The notes: generated by a model not told the origin, from the sequence alone. 64,000 nucleotides of DNA from Dryas octopetala (GCA_963921425.1 OY992835.1:17856001-17920000), one strand, 5' to 3'. Positions 21,974 to 34,727 are shown, counted from the stretch's first letter. Program-made: numbers and translations.

Positions 21974-23010
21974 CTAAACTTCAAATAGCTCTCTGAGATT
22001 CATGTGAGACCCTGGGACATTGCGAGTATCACTCCACCACAACTCGGACACTTGCTGGTAAACCCTTTTGGTTGGGTGGCCAGAGTCGAAAAACACATAT
22101 TCGGTAACATTGTGACATAATTCATACTCTGTCACACCTCTCTTCCCTCCACAGCTCATAATTCCTCTGTATGGACCAGAGCCACAGCATGCAGCCTTTC
22201 CTTCCTTGAACCCTTTACAACATCATAATAACAAGAAGGAAAATTAAAAACAAACAAGAGAAACTAAAACTAAAAGGAGAGGGTTATATGTACCATATTT
22301 TGATGGATGGTTAATTCTTTTAGTTAGGTAATTGTAGAAATTTGCATTTGAATATTTGAATCCTTGGAGATGACTCTGCAGTTTTAGGAGGGATTTAGCA
22401 AGTAGTCTATTGTGTAGTTTCACTGGTGCTGTAAGTTCTTCGACACAGGTACCAATGTTTCCTGGTTTGAGTACTCTAGAGCCTGGTGAACAATTAATAG
22501 GCCCCAGGCTTAAAAACCCAAATTTCAGGAAGAGCACCAGCCCCAGCAGATGCAAAATTCACCCCATAAACATAGTTGTCGAACCCTGGTTGTAAATATG
22601 GTGGTATAGATGGCAACTTTGCATACTCAGCTGCCGCAATTAATAAGGGAAATTCAACAATAAATTGTGTCATATACCATCCCTAATGTTAAAGAAATGT
22701 ATTACAATATTATTTGCATGAAGAAGGTCTTATTCTTACCAATGAAATCTGGGATTAGACGACCATTGGAAGGTCTACCAGTCGAGTGATTGAAGAAGGT
22801 TTGACCATATGGCCAGAAATTTGCCTGGAACCTAGTGGTAGTATTTATGTAGTTATTATTTCCAGCATCAAACAGTGAATCACCAAATATGAACAATCCA
22901 GCCCTGCATTTTGTATCAAGCCCCGAATGGCCATGGCAGCTACTTGGAATAAGAACAAGGCCTGCACAAAAAGCTGCCAGCATATAAACTTTAAACCTTA
23001 AAGTTCCCAT
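21974..23010 (-). pseudogene. GDSL-4: GDSL esterase/lipase pseudogene lacking exon 3
   Basis: Exon 1 (23010-22740) is intact, with signal peptide and [15 protein letters not shown]. Exon 2 starts at 22630 ([19 protein letters not shown]) but near 22530 runs directly into exon 4 sequence (KFGF). The rest of exon 2, intron 2, exon 3, intron 3 and the start of exon 4 are deleted. The junction is out of frame and meets a stop soon after. The Asn block (GxND) is therefore gone. Exon 4 ends at 22295 and exon 5 (22212-21974) keeps FFDSGHPTKRVYQ. Close to GDSL-3, so the loss is fairly recent. Confidence 0.85.
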
Positions 23011-23081
23011 TATTCCAGTACCTTAGCTCTGGTTTACTACTACTTTGTTTATATTTATTATATTCTCCTCTGTTTCTATTC

Positions 23082-23090
23082 TGTTTATAG
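23082..23090 (-). promoter_or_regulatory. TATA-like box of GDSL-4
   Basis: CTATAAACA on the minus strand, about 72 bases upstream of the ATG. The promoter of this pseudogene is still recognisable. Confidence 0.4.
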
Positions 23091-23580
23091 GTGTTTGTGA
23101 TTCACTTTGAGTACAAACATGACAACAGCATTTTGAAATATGTATCCATACATTTGACTGTTTCGAGAGGTTGGTTGTGGAATTGAACTGGTCATCAAAA
23201 ATCCAATGGTACCTACTACCTGGCATATTCTCTTCACATACATAAATTAATTACTGAAAGCAATATTGAAGGACAAACCAGCATGCGATGTGAAATATTA
23301 TAACCTTCTCTTTTTCTGATAGGACCAAATAGTATAACCTTTAGTTTGAGAGAAGAGTTGGGGTTAAATTTTTAAGTCACATATTGTTGTTAAGGGTACC
23401 GTGGCCTTCGCCTTAATTACAAGGTTTATTCTTTTCTTTTACAGAATATACAGGAAACACATACTATTTTAAGATGGGAATACTTAAATAAAACTGATTT
23501 ATTCAGGAAACACTGTGTCTGCAAACTGCTTTACTAGTCCTGTACTAACATTTTGCTTCAGCTCCAGCACTTAGGAAGTT
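23091..23580. other. Spacer upstream of GDSL-4
   Basis: AT-rich DNA with no supported feature. Confidence 0.3.
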
Positions 23581-23582
23581 AC

Positions 23583-23797
23583 ATCTACATTTGACTAATT
23601 AAGTTCAAATAGTGCTTGACCATTGCAAGGCCATGTGACATTGGAATTTCCACTCCACATTAGCTTGGAAAATTGCTGGTTAGTTCTTTCGGTGGGATGG
23701 CCAGCATCGAAAAACACAGTCACTAGGATTGTCACATAATTCATACTCTTTCTCTGGTCCCTTTCCTCCACAGTTATTAATTGCTCTGTATGGACCA
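23583..23797 (-). pseudogene. GDSL-5: isolated exon-5 relic
   Basis: Only the last exon remains: FFDAGHPTERTNQQFSKL and a C-terminal ALFEL tail can be read, with frame damage upstream of it. No exons 1-4 are present to the right. The next few hundred bases instead match the upstream flank of GDSL-7 and GDSL-9. Confidence 0.7.
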
Positions 23798-23879
23798 ATT
23801 AATATTGATTTGGACTAGAAAGATTAATTAATATTGACCAAAACTTTAACATTAATCAAACAAGCACAGGATCAAACAG

Positions 23880-24330
23880 ACACCTCATTCAGCAGCTTCA
23901 TATATATTCAACATTTTTGGAATATAATAAAATTAAATTTGGGCAAAAGTTGGGAGCCCTCTGTCTCACACATCTATCCAGAAGCAAGTAGTCATAGAAG
24001 AGAATTTAAAATCAGACAGTCAAAGACTTCGGTGGCTTCCCTTTCTAGATGTTTAATTACCATGTACAGAAGAAATTGCATATTTTACAAACAAAATTTG
24101 AAGCTTGGGAATCAAGTAATTGTTTATCCCAACACCATACATTTGGAGTATATACATGACCAAAAAGATTACACATTATACTGAACATGTACTCATCATT
24201 GAAGAAAAATTAAAATAAATTAAACTTCCCTCTCTAGACGGTTTCCATGTAGAGAACAGACTGCATATTTTGACAAAATTGTTTTAAGCTTGGACATCAA
24301 GTATTTGTTAACCCAATATATATTAGTTCA
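23880..24330. repeat. Duplicated copies of the GDSL upstream flank
   Basis: Two diverged copies (about 23940-24160 and 24215-24330) share blocks such as TGCATATTTTACAAA and GAAGCTTGGG with 37215-37420 and 50480-50690, the distal upstream regions of GDSL-7 and GDSL-9. They mark a former gene unit whose coding part was lost. Confidence 0.6.
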
Positions 24331-24960
24331 TTTGCCTCAAACGTTTGATAGCTTGCCATGTTGTCTAATGACGTGGCCTATTTTTCTCTATTTTAGTTTC
24401 CTGGTCTACACACGTGGCATATTGTAAAATGAGAAAATACTTAGGTCCGTTGACTTTAGTGAGTCTGACTCTTCAAAATGTATATCTATACCAAAACAGA
24501 GACTATAAAACAACAAGAAAACAATGAAAACCACATGAAACATTCATATATTTGTTATGTATGTGTAGAAGTGCTCTAAACCTCACTGGTTAATAAGTTA
24601 ATATGAAACTAGAAGACCGGTTTTGAACACCGCCAATCATCAATGCAAGGCAATAAGACATTGGAATATCAAAATTAGCTTTGTTAGCCTCCCAATGATC
24701 TGACCCACCAGAGCTTGTATAAGTATAATGATGTACTAAACACACTCTCAAAAGGGCACACTTACATTTTTCATTAGATATACCTCACAAATTAGATTCA
24801 AAATAAAATAAAAAAAGGGAAAAAAAATCCATGACTTGGATCCTAAGGTAAAAATCATTTACTTATTGAGATAGAGGATGGTACAGGTAACATCAAATTA
24901 GAGGGTTTATTTGGATCTATCTATCGCTCCTTAATGGATGATCTATATAGTTTGATTTAA
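24331..24960. other. Spacer left of GDSL-6
   Basis: AT-rich. It includes GCCAATCATCAATGCAAGG at about 24628, which recurs at 39426 and 51305 in the distal upstream parts of GDSL-7 and GDSL-9. Confidence 0.4.
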
Positions 24961-25235
24961 TTAGCTTGAAACAATACTTTGAAATTATAAGGCGCAGTGG
25001 AATTGGGAGCTCCACTCCAGAATTGCTGCAAATTGCTCGTACACCCTTTCTGTTAGATGACCAGCGTCAAAGAAGACATGTTCAGTAACATTGTCACATA
25101 ATTCATACTCTATCCCACCTCTCTTCCCTCCACAGCTTAAAATTCCTTCTATATGGACCACTCCCACAGCATGCCACATTCCCTTCTTTGAAACCTAGTT
25201 TTGACAATATCAACAATATCGAAAAACTAAAACAT

Positions 25236-25423
25236 TGTTTTAAATATATTATTATGTATGGCTATTCATGTTATGAGTTGTAAGGGTATACTAGTAAATA
25301 TACAAAACCCTGGTAAACCCTACCTCTATATAAGGATATTTATAAGATAAATGAAATAGACAGATCATATTCTCTCTGCCTCTCTTTTCCACAAACCCTA
25401 TTTTTCTACATACTTTTACAACA
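25236..25423 (+). repeat. 5' LTR of the copia element
   Basis: Contains CTATATAAGG as TATA box and ends TTTTACAACA. Same length as the 3' LTR. Confidence 0.88.
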
Positions 25424-25790
25424 CGTTATCAGCACGAAAAGCTCTTTGGATTGTGGATCGCCAAACAAGAGAGGATCATCACTCAATTTGTTCTTCAACC
25501 AAGTAGGTTCTATAAAACAATTTTATGTTCTTGTTTTTAAACCTTGATTGATTGAAAAAAAATCTTCATGAGGTCGCGCGCGCAGCAGCGCCACCTTGCA
25601 GGAGAGCCCCCTCACGCGCGCAGCAGAGGCACAGCCCAGCAGCGCAGCCTTGCTGCCCATCAGGCCCAGCCCACGCAGGCAGCCCAAGGCCCAACTGGCC
25701 AGCAGCCCAGGCCAGCCACGTCAGCGCCACTCCTACGCTAACACATGGCGAGCCTTCTGAAACTTTGTAAAAAGGAAATTTTAATTCTTG

Positions 25791-25860
25791 CCATGCCTGT
25801 GGTTTGAACCCAGGACCTCTTGTGCACCACCTTGCACCTTAACCACTGTGCTGCTGATGG
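25791..25860 (-). repeat. tRNA-like (SINE-type) segment in the copia leader
   Basis: On the minus strand CAGTGGTTAAGGTG resembles a Pol III A box, and GGGTTCAAACCAC resembles a B box, about 26 bases further on. The spacing is shorter than in a working tRNA, so this is a tRNA-derived relic or SINE head, not a tRNA gene. Confidence 0.3.
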
Positions 25861-26226
25861 TTTATTGTTAGTATACAAACCATTTAATATATATACTCTA
25901 AATGTCAAAAACTTTTATTCAAACAATTTTGTGATATTTTTCTGTTCTACTTGGGTATATTTACTTTAAATTTTTGCACTAGAGTATATGTGTAAAAATT
26001 GCAGGTAATTAATGAACCAGTAGTTCATACATAAATATTGAACCTGTAGCTTCAATAATGCCATATAAAGAACCTGAAGTTTCCTTCATAAATTCATCAT
26101 ACATAATAAAACCAGTAGATTTTACATGTCTATACCATGTTATAGAACTTGAAGTTCTTATTTATTGTTTATGGATGTTATTGCTCAAAGCACTAATTAT
26201 GATTATTTGTTCCTTTCAACCAAAGA

Positions 26227-27315
26227 ATGTCAAATCTCAACAAGCTTGATTTTGTCGCTTTGGAAGTTTCCAGAAGAAACTATCTAAAATGGACTCAAGA
26301 TGTTAAGCTTCATTTGACTGCCAAGAAGATGAGATCGACAATCAATGCAGACAATGTTGTTGCAGAGTCTCTTAAGGCAAGTACCATGATCTTCATTAGG
26401 AAGCATATGGAGGAAGCACTTCAAGTTGAGTACCTCGCTGAACAGGATCCACGAGCTCTTTAGGTTGCTTTGGAAGAGCGGTTTAACCATCAGAAGACTA
26501 TTTTCTTGCCTGAAGCAAGACATGACTGGCAGAATATCCGTTTCTAGGATTTCAAATCCGTAAATGAGTATAATTCAGAAATCTGCTGGATCCGGTCACT
26601 CCTCAAATTTTTTGGGGAGGAGCTCACCGAAGCTGACCCATTGGATAAGACTTTCTCCACCTTCCCTACCTCCTGTCTGGTCCTGCAGCAACAATACAGG
26701 GAGATGAATTTTACCAAGTTCTCGGCATTGATCACTACTATGTTGCTCGCTGAAAAGAACAACTACTTATTAATGAGAAATGATCAAGCCCGACCTGTCG
26801 GTACTAAAGCAGCACCATTGCCTGAAGCTAACGCTGTTGATCATCGCGATTCAAACCGCAAAAGAGGATACCGAGGTCATGGAAAGGGCACAAAGTCCGA
26901 CCGCCCGAGATATGGAAGGAAAAGTTCTCAGAGGAATGGCCCGTATGACCGAGGTCAACGCGGCCAAGGCCCATGCGGTCATGGCCCACGAAACTCGAAT
27001 TCTAGTGGCCAAGGCCCACGTGGTAGGAACCGCGGTCCCTCGGTCCCAAGAACTCGAAATGAGAGGAATACTGGTCCGGCCCGTTGCCACCATAATCAAA
27101 ACCAAAATCAGAATCAAAATCAGAATGATCTATGTTACCGATGTGGAGAAACTGATCACTGGTCTCGCACCAGCTGTGCATCAGCGCAAGTTGTAAATGA
27201 GTATCACACTAGTCGCGGAACTCGAGAGACCAATCTCGTTGACGAATCATTTCCTATGGATACCACCTTAGAGGTCACTGATTTCCAGACTGCTACTGGA
27301 CACTTTGAGGACTAG
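26227..27315 (+). pseudogene. Copia gag remnant
   Basis: Starts MSNLNKLDFVAL, a typical copia gag opening, and carries a CCHC knuckle CYRCGETDHWSRTSC near 27135-27180 after an RG/NQ-rich stretch. Broken. Confidence 0.8.
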
Positions 27316-27499
27316 ACATTCGATGACATGGATATGATAAGCGCTTGCGCCGTATTTATTTTCTGAATAATGTTTTTCTTATTCGGATTATTTTGGTGGT
27401 TTATAACTTGGATTATTTGTTTTTGGAAAATTTGGTTATGCTCGAATATTATTTAATTCAATTAAGTTATTTTCATACATGTGATCCATTGAATAGGCA

Positions 27500-30400
27500 T
27501 GTTTTGTGGGGAAGTTTGTTGTCTGGCTGACAGTGTTACTACGCACACCATACTCCAAGATCAGAAGTATTTTTCAAACTTATTGCCTACTCATACCTCT
27601 GTGACAACCATATCAGGCCAATCCAACCTGATAGATGGTCATGGCAAAGCCCATTTTATGTTGTCCAATGGTACTGAATTTACCATTAATGAGGCCTTAT
27701 ATTCTCCATGTTCCAGAAGAACGTTGTTGAGTTTTAAGGATATTCGAGCCAACAGTTATCACGTTGAAACCACTTAGGAAAATGGAGTGGAATATCTTTG
27801 CATAACCTCCAATTTGTATGGTCAAAAGCGTACATTGGAGAAATTGAAATGCCTCTCGAGCGGTCTCTATATGACCACCATTAGATCGATTGAGGCAAAT
27901 CAAATAGTTAACCAGAAGTTAACCAATCTGAGCAGTTTCTTGCTATGGCATGACCGGTTGGGACACCCAGGTCAAAGCATGATGCGCCGTATCCTCAATT
28001 CATCACACGAGCATCCCCTTACTAATAAGGATCTTATGTTTAGTGACACACTATGTCAAGCATGCTCACTCAAAAAGTTGAATACTAGACCATCATATGC
28101 AAAGACTAGTAAAGACTCCACCCTTTTCCTGCAAAGGATACAAGGGGATATTTGTGGACCTATCCAACCACCATGCAGACCATTTAAATATTTCATGGTT
28201 TTGGTTGATGCATTGACAAGGTGGTCACATGTTACACTATTGTCCACAAGAAATGCTTCCTTTGCTAAACTCCTCGCCCAAATCATTAAATTGAGGGCTC
28301 ACCACCCAGATTATCCCATAAAGTCCATAAGACTTAATAATGCCGGAAAGTTTACATCGAAAACTTTCGATGATTATTGCATGTCCCTTGGGATTGATGT
28401 TGAATATCCAGTTCTCCATATTCACACGCAGAATGGTCTCGTAGAAGCGTTCATTAAAAGATTACAAATGATCGCACAAACCTTGGTTATGCGCACCAAG
28501 CTTCCAATTTCTACGTGGGGCTATGCAATCTTGCATGCAGCCATGTTGGTTCGGTTGAGGCCCACTGCTACCCAACCTTACTCTGCGTTACAGCTGGTGA
28601 CTGGGTACGAACCTGACGTTTCGTACTTACGCATATTTGGGTGTGCAGTTTACGTGCCAGTTGCGCCGCAACAACGTACCAAAATGGGTCCTCAACGGAG
28701 GATGGACATATATGTCGGTTATGAATCCCCATCTATTATACGTTTTTTAGAGCCCTTGACAGACGATCTTTTTACCGCCATATTTGCGGATTGTCACTTT
28801 GATGAGACAGTTTTCCCGCCGTTAGGGGGAGATAAGAACGACGTGAATTGACGTGGAATGTCCCCACTATGTCTCATCTCGATCCCCGAATCGCACAATG
28901 TGATAGTGAAGTGCGGAGAATTCTAGATCTACAGAGTGTAGCTCATAATATGTTAGAAGCTTTCTCTTATCTTGCTAAAGTGACGAGATCATATATACCT
29001 GCTGCAAATGTGCCTGCAAGGATATTTGTCCCAAAAGGACATGTCGTCCCAGATGGATGAGATACGACCATAGCGGCTAACCAGTCTTATGTCCCTGCCC
29101 AGAAGCGAGGTAGACCACTAGGTTCGAAGGACGCTTATTTCCAGAAGAGGATAAATTTGGCACAAACGAGTCCTCTTGACATCGCAATCTCAACCGATCC
29201 ATCTCACGAAATAGTTCCGGATTATGGGTCCGTCCTGGAAGAGACGATGTTGGGGAACGCTCCAACATCTGAACCCACTCCTGAGAACAGAGAGATCTCT
29301 ATAAATTATGCATGCTTATGTGAGCTTTGGAATTGAAACGAGATTATCATCGATGATATATTTGTATTCGCGGTAGCTATTGAATCATAACTAGCGATGA
29401 CATCGAACCTCGCTTCATTGATGAATGTCAACGTCGAGACGACTGGCCAAAATAGAAAGAAACAATCCAGGTCGAATTAGATTCCTTAACAAAGAGAAAG
29501 GTGTTTGGGCCTGTCATTCCTACAACTTCCCATGTTAAACCTGAAGGATTTAAATGGGTATTTCTAAGGAAGCATAAGGAGAAAAACAAGATTGTAAGAT
29601 ACAAGGCTCGTCTAGTGGCGCAATGATTTTTTCAACGCCCTAGGATTTTTTCAACGCCCTAGGATTGATTACGAGGAAACGTATTCTCCCGTAATGGACG
29701 TGATAGCGTTCCGCTACCTTATCAGTTTAGTAGTTTTCGAAAAACTGAGTATGCAGCTTATCGATGTGGTCACTTCTTATCTCTATGATGATCTTGATAC
29801 AGAGATATATATGAAAGTTTCCGAAGGACTTAAGATACCCGATGCAAATAGTTCCAGACCACGAAACACGCTCTCCATTCGTTTGAGGCGTTCACTTTAT
29901 GAATTAAAACAATCCGGACGAATGTGGTATAACCGTCTAAGTGAGTATTTGATCGGAATGAGATATGTGAATAATGATCTATGTCCTTGCGTGTTTATTA
30001 AGAAAACAAGTTCTGGTTTTGCTATTGTAGCTGTTTATGTCGATGACATTAATCTAATTGGTACTCCTGAAGAGATCAAGAAAACCGCTAAACACCTGAA
30101 GTTGGAATTCGAGATGAAAGATCTTGGGAGAACGAACTTCTGTCTTGGCTTGGAGCTCGAGCACCACGCAGATGGAATTTTGGTACATCAATCGAATTAC
30201 ATCCAGAAGATGTTAAGGTGCTTTAATGAGGATAAAGCGAAGCCTTCTAGCACGCCCATGATCGTCCGTAGTCTAGATCCTAAGAAGGATTCATTTTGTC
30301 CCGCAGATGATAACGAAGAGATATTGGCACCAGAAGTCCCATATCTAAGTGCAATAGGCGCATTATTGTACTTGGATCAATGTACTAAACCATACATCTC

Positions 30401-31076
30401 ATTCGCTGTGAACTTGTTAACTAGATATAGCTCTGCGCCAACACGCCGTCACTAGAATGGCATAAAAGACATTTTCCGATACCTTAGAGGTACGACGGAT
30501 ATGGGCTTATTCTATCCCTATGCATCAAGGAATGGATCGAACCCCCTCGATCCTCAGAACGATGCCCGCCTTGTTGGATATGCTGATGCAGGGTATCTAT
30601 CAGACCTGCACAATACGCGTTCTCAAACTGGTTATGTCTTTACCATTGGGAATACAGCAATATCTTGGAGGTCTACGAAATAGACCCTTGTTGCTACCTC
30701 TTCGAATCATGCTGAGATTATAGCCCTTCACGAAGTAGTTCGTGAATGTATATGGCTAAGAGTAGTTTCCAAACATGTTCGAACTACGTGTGGGCTGAAT
30801 TCCATCATTGATGAACCAACGATTAGCTATGAGGATAATGCCGCTTGGATCGAGCAGATGAAGACGAGTTTCATCAAAGGAGACAACACCAAGCATATTG
30901 CATCGAAGTTCTTCTTCAATCAACAGCAACAAGAGCATTAGATGATTGAAGTCAAGCAGATCCGATCTCAAGACAACCATGCAGACCTCTTCACCAAGTC
31001 ACTGCCAAAGTCCATGTTCTTGATTCATGTTCGAGGTATTGGTTTGCGTAGATTGGCTGATTTACCTAGTATGTAG
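27500..31076 (+). pseudogene. Copia pol remnant (integrase, RT, RNase H)
   Basis: Pre-integrase and integrase domains lie at about 27790-28850 (HDRLGHPG, CQACSL). The reverse transcriptase at about 29500-30460 has the YVDDI catalytic motif. RNase H at about 30480-31075 has DAGYLSD. Order and motifs are those of Ty1/copia. Broken in several places. Confidence 0.85.
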
Positions 31077-31584
31077 TCTTCAGGGGGAGTCGACATCAGA
31101 GGGAGTATCCCGAAGCATACTTGCTTGACCATCGTGTACTATTTTGTCCTTCGTCCAGAGTTATTTTTTTTCCATTGGGGTTTGTTACCTGGCAAGGTTT
31201 TAATGAGGCACATCTTGGCATGGTCACCCTATTCATACTACATCCTGAAGATGTGTTGATCTGATATATATGCATTTGCTCATCTTTTCCCTTCGACCAC
31301 GGGTTTTTCCCATTGGGTTTACCGGGCAAGGTTTTGGTGTAGCAACTCTAATGCATCCTGCTCCCATAGACATACTATCTGCTTATGATCCAGAAAATAT
31401 GACTTCACCTACTTTCGAGGTTCTGATGTGACTACTTCACACTCACGCGCGTTGCACTCTTTTTCCTTCGACTATGATTGTTTTTGTTCTCACGGGGTTT
31501 TTATTACTTATCAAGGTTTTAACTAGGCAACTTAGAAGCGCATAGCAGAGATAACACTAATGACATGAAATATCCAATGGGGAC

Positions 31585-31772
31585 TGTTGTAAATATATTA
31601 TTATGTGTGACTATTCCTGTAATTAGTTGTAGGGGTATACTAGTAAATATACAAAACCCTGGTAAACCCTACCTCTATATAAGGATATTTATAAGATGAA
31701 TGAAATAGACATATCATATTCTCTCTGCCTCTCTTTTCCACAAACCCTGTTTTTCTACATATTTTTACAACA
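31585..31772 (+). repeat. 3' LTR of the copia element
   Basis: Begins TGTTGTAAATA after CCAATGGGGAC and ends ACAACA before the AACAT duplication. The preceding 31080-31584 is the 3' untranslated part, with a purine-rich CAGGGGGAG near 31081. Confidence 0.88.
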
Positions 31773-32799
31773 AACATAAGTAAAAGGATGAAATTAATTA
31801 ACCATAAAAAATAATATATTGAGAAAGTATGTGTATATATACCATATATAGTAGGGTGGTTTATTCTTTGTTTGAGAAAGTCATAAGACTCGTAGAGTGA
31901 GTATCTGAAACCCTTGAGATCATTCTCTAGCTTTTGCAGGAGTTTGGGAAGTGCTTTATTGTGTAATGTTACATATGATGTAATGACTTGGCCAAAAGCA
32001 CCATTTTGTTCCACATCAAGTGCTCTTCCGTATGGCATATATAGTAGCAATATAGGCCACAGGCTAATAAACCCAAAATTTCTTCCTCCTTTCTTATATA
32101 TTTCCTAACACATTGAATTTTATTTAATAATTAGTACTATTCATATATCATGAAAAACTATATATATAAAATATTCTTTTTCAACTTGTATTCTGAGAAT
32201 ATTTGATTCACTTTGATGACTGCAGATATGTTGCCTATCACCATCCCTACAAATTCTTAGTGAGAGTTTGTATCGTAAGGGAAAACGTAGTCGTTGCTTC
32301 CGACACAGAACAAGTAAATAGCTTTTGATAGCAGAGTCTTGGCTTCTTTATCCCCTAGTTTATGCCTCAATGACTTCTTAACGCTCTTGAAATATGACAC
32401 TAGCTTGAGTATGAAGGTCTATCGCCTGAAATGAAAGAGCAACTAATTCCTTTATAAAGAGATATGTTTCATGTGTGGTATATGTAACAATAATGCTAGG
32501 GATACACGTCATGGAGAAGCTAATTAGTGAACCATTAATCCCGGCCCACTTGTATGTATATAGGTAGCAAATATATATGTGTGTATACAATTTTAAATGT
32601 CTTAGCTAGAAGAAAATTAGATGGTTGAACTTAATTAAACCAAATATATATATACACATATATGACATACCAAGCGTTGGCTAGTTTCAACCAAAGCACC
32701 GGCTCCAGCGGATGCAAAGTTGACACCATATGTAAATTCATGATTGCCGGGCTGCAGATATAGTGGAATAAATGGCAACTTTGCATACTCAGCTGCAAT

Positions 32800-34054
32800 C
32801 AAGGAGTAAAATTTCGGTTTCGAAGAAATTTTCGATGAAAATTTTGATGAAAATTTTCGCGAAAATTTCGATTTCGATAAAATTGGACAAAAACGACGAA
32901 AATTGCTATCAAAATATGGAAATTTTGAATGTAACTTGACCATATATTTATTTAACATATTATCTACTACATTGATAAAAAATATTGAAGAAATCAAATA
33001 ATATAATAGATTTCATGTGATATGTGATAAATATAATGCGCGTCGGAGACAATACTGTTAAAAAAATACTTCACTAATTAATAATTACATAATAAAATTA
33101 TACGAATAAATCACCAATGTGGCAACGGAAAGTAGCAAGCTTACTCAAAGGGACTTGGAAATGGTCTTCGATAGTTAAATTAAGCCGAATTGGGTTAAAA
33201 TAGAACCAATCCGATGACAGCAGTGGCAACAACGGTTTATCTAAAATTTCAATTTTACAAATTATCGTAATTAGAAAACCAAACATTAAGTAAATGAAAC
33301 TTCATGATAAGATGATAAATTTCTTTTTCATAATTTATGTTTACAACTAAACGAAACACTAAAATGACAAAATCAAATCCCAAATCTTTTTTTTCTTTCC
33401 AATTGCCTAAAGATTTCAAATCTCAATCTATCTTACAAAAAAAAAAAAATTCTTTCCTTTTTTTTTTCTTTCCTTTTCTTTTTTTTTCTTTTCTCTTCTT
33501 TTTTTTTTCTTTTTTTTTTCTTTTCTCTCCTTTTTTTTCCTTTCCTTTCTTTTTTTTCCCTTTTCCTTTCTTTTCTCTTCTTTTTTTTCTTTCCTTTTCC
33601 TCTTCTTCCCACGTGATGTGACTTCCTCTTTTTCTTCCTTCCTTTTCCTTCTTCTTCCCCACTGGTCTTCATCTCTTCGTCTTCTTCCATTCCAGTGGCT
33701 GCCTTCTTTTTTTTTTTTTTTTTTTTCCTCCAGCTTTTCTTTTCTTCTCCCTTCACCAATTTTTCTCCTCCCTTCATAATCTCTCTCTGCCCTCTCCCTC
33801 CTCCCTCCCTAATCTTTTCTTCCCTCTCCCTCCCCGGATCTTCTCTCCCTCCGACTACGGCTCTCCCTCTCCGATCTCGTCTCTCCCTCCGACGACGGTG
33901 TTCTACCTCCCCTCTCCCTCCGGTCTCTGCCTCCCCTCTCTCTCTCCGGTCTCTACATCGAAAATTTCGCCGAAATTTCGGCGAAATTTTTCGAAATTAA
34001 TTTGGTATGGTGTTAAAATTTCCATACCCCTAAAAAATGAAATTTTACTCCTTG
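32800..34054. mobile_element. Non-autonomous hAT-like element in GDSL-6 intron 1
   Basis: Ends CAAGGAGTAAAATTTC and GAAATTTTACTCCTTG are exact inverted repeats fitting hAT YARNG ends. They are flanked by 8-bp GCTGCAAT and ACTGCAAT (one mismatch). Subterminal TTTCGGCGAAATTTCG-type repeats lie near both ends. The middle is polypyrimidine-rich (about 33430-33960) with no transposase. Confidence 0.8.
33440..33960. repeat. Polypyrimidine tract
   Basis: About 500 bases of CTTTT- and CTCC-type low-complexity sequence inside the hAT-like element. Lys/Glu-rich frames on the other strand are composition artefacts. Confidence 0.8.
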
Positions 34055-34062
34055 ACTGCAAT

Positions 34063-34727
34063 AATGGAACTAATAAGAACAATAATAATAAATAATAATT
34101 TCACATTTTTATAGAAAAACATTCATATAATTGTCAAGTATTTATATATATTGGAAAATGTTAGCAAAATGACTATAACTATACCCTTATTTTCAGTTGA
34201 GGATCTCGTTTTCACTTTGCTTCAATCAAGAACTATTATTTTTCAAGTGCTTCAATCAAGGATATTCCGTCAATTCTGTCAAAACCTCCGTTAAAATTGA
34301 TCACGTGAGGCTCATGTGACCAATTTATAAGGACAAAAAAGTCTTTTCTAAAAAAAAAAAGAATTATAAAAAAAATAAAACTAAACAAATTTAAAAACAA
34401 AAATTCCCTCCATCTCCCTCCATCTCCCACCTTCGCCACCCCTTGCACCATATATGTCGACCCAACATTCCCCCCACCTAGCCCAGCCCCACCCCGCCCC
34501 ACCCCTCCCCTCCCCTCTCTTTTCTCTCATATCTCTGCCTCTCTTATCCCTCTCTTTTCTCTCATATCTCTGCCTCTCTTATCTTTCTCTTTCTCTCTGC
34601 CCCCCAGCCAGCTCCCCTTCCCCGTCACAATCACCCATCCCCACCCCCTCCTCCCCCATACCATCGATATCCCTCCCCCCCTCCCCCACCCGAGAGAGAA
34701 AAAATCACACACTTAACATTTTTTATT
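34063..34727. other. Remnant of GDSL-6 intron 1, then unknown DNA
   Basis: 34063-34150 still matches intron 1 of the sister genes (TTTCACATTTTTATAG). From there to about 34690 the sequence is unrelated, with a CT-rich part at 34480-34690. From 34692 it matches the 3' flank shared by GDSL-8 and GDSL-9. Confidence 0.45.

Larger units (their letters stand above)
25236..31772 (+). mobile_element. Ty1/copia LTR retrotransposon fossil in GDSL-6 intron 4
   Basis: 188-bp LTRs (25236-25423 and 31585-31772) begin TGTT and end ACAACA and are flanked by a perfect 5-bp duplication AACAT (25231-25235 and 31773-31777). CGTTATCAGCACGA follows the 5' LTR. The domain order gag, integrase, reverse transcriptase, RNase H is that of copia, and the start of gag suggests an Ale/Retrofit-like lineage (inference). 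I count 11 differences between the LTRs (about 6%), pointing to an age of a few million years. The coding region is clearly broken, with at least five breaks, so it is inactive. Confidence 0.9.
24965..32799 (-). pseudogene. GDSL-6: GDSL pseudogene split by a copia insertion
   Basis: Exon 5 lies at about 24965-25197 (CGGKRGGIEYELC, FFDAGHLTERVYE, damaged frame). Exon 4 (about 31843-32104), exon 3 (about 32212-32425) and exon 2 (about 32672-32797) lie beyond a 6.5-kb copia element that sits in intron 4. Exon 3 has an in-frame stop (between SH and EFVG) and other damage. Exon 1 is absent: intron 1 carries a hAT-like insert at 32800-34054, and the sequence beyond about 34150 is unrelated. Exon 4 lacks the GCLP block (WPILLLYMPYGRAL), placing it in the subfamily of GDSL-7 to -10. 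Confidence 0.85.

Noticed and set aside
24965-25197. A separate small GDSL gene
   Set aside because: It is the displaced exon 5 of GDSL-6; the copia target duplication joins it to exon 4 at 31.8 kb.
33423-33777. Lys/Glu-rich open frames
   Set aside because: Pure polypyrimidine/polypurine composition inside a hAT-like element.
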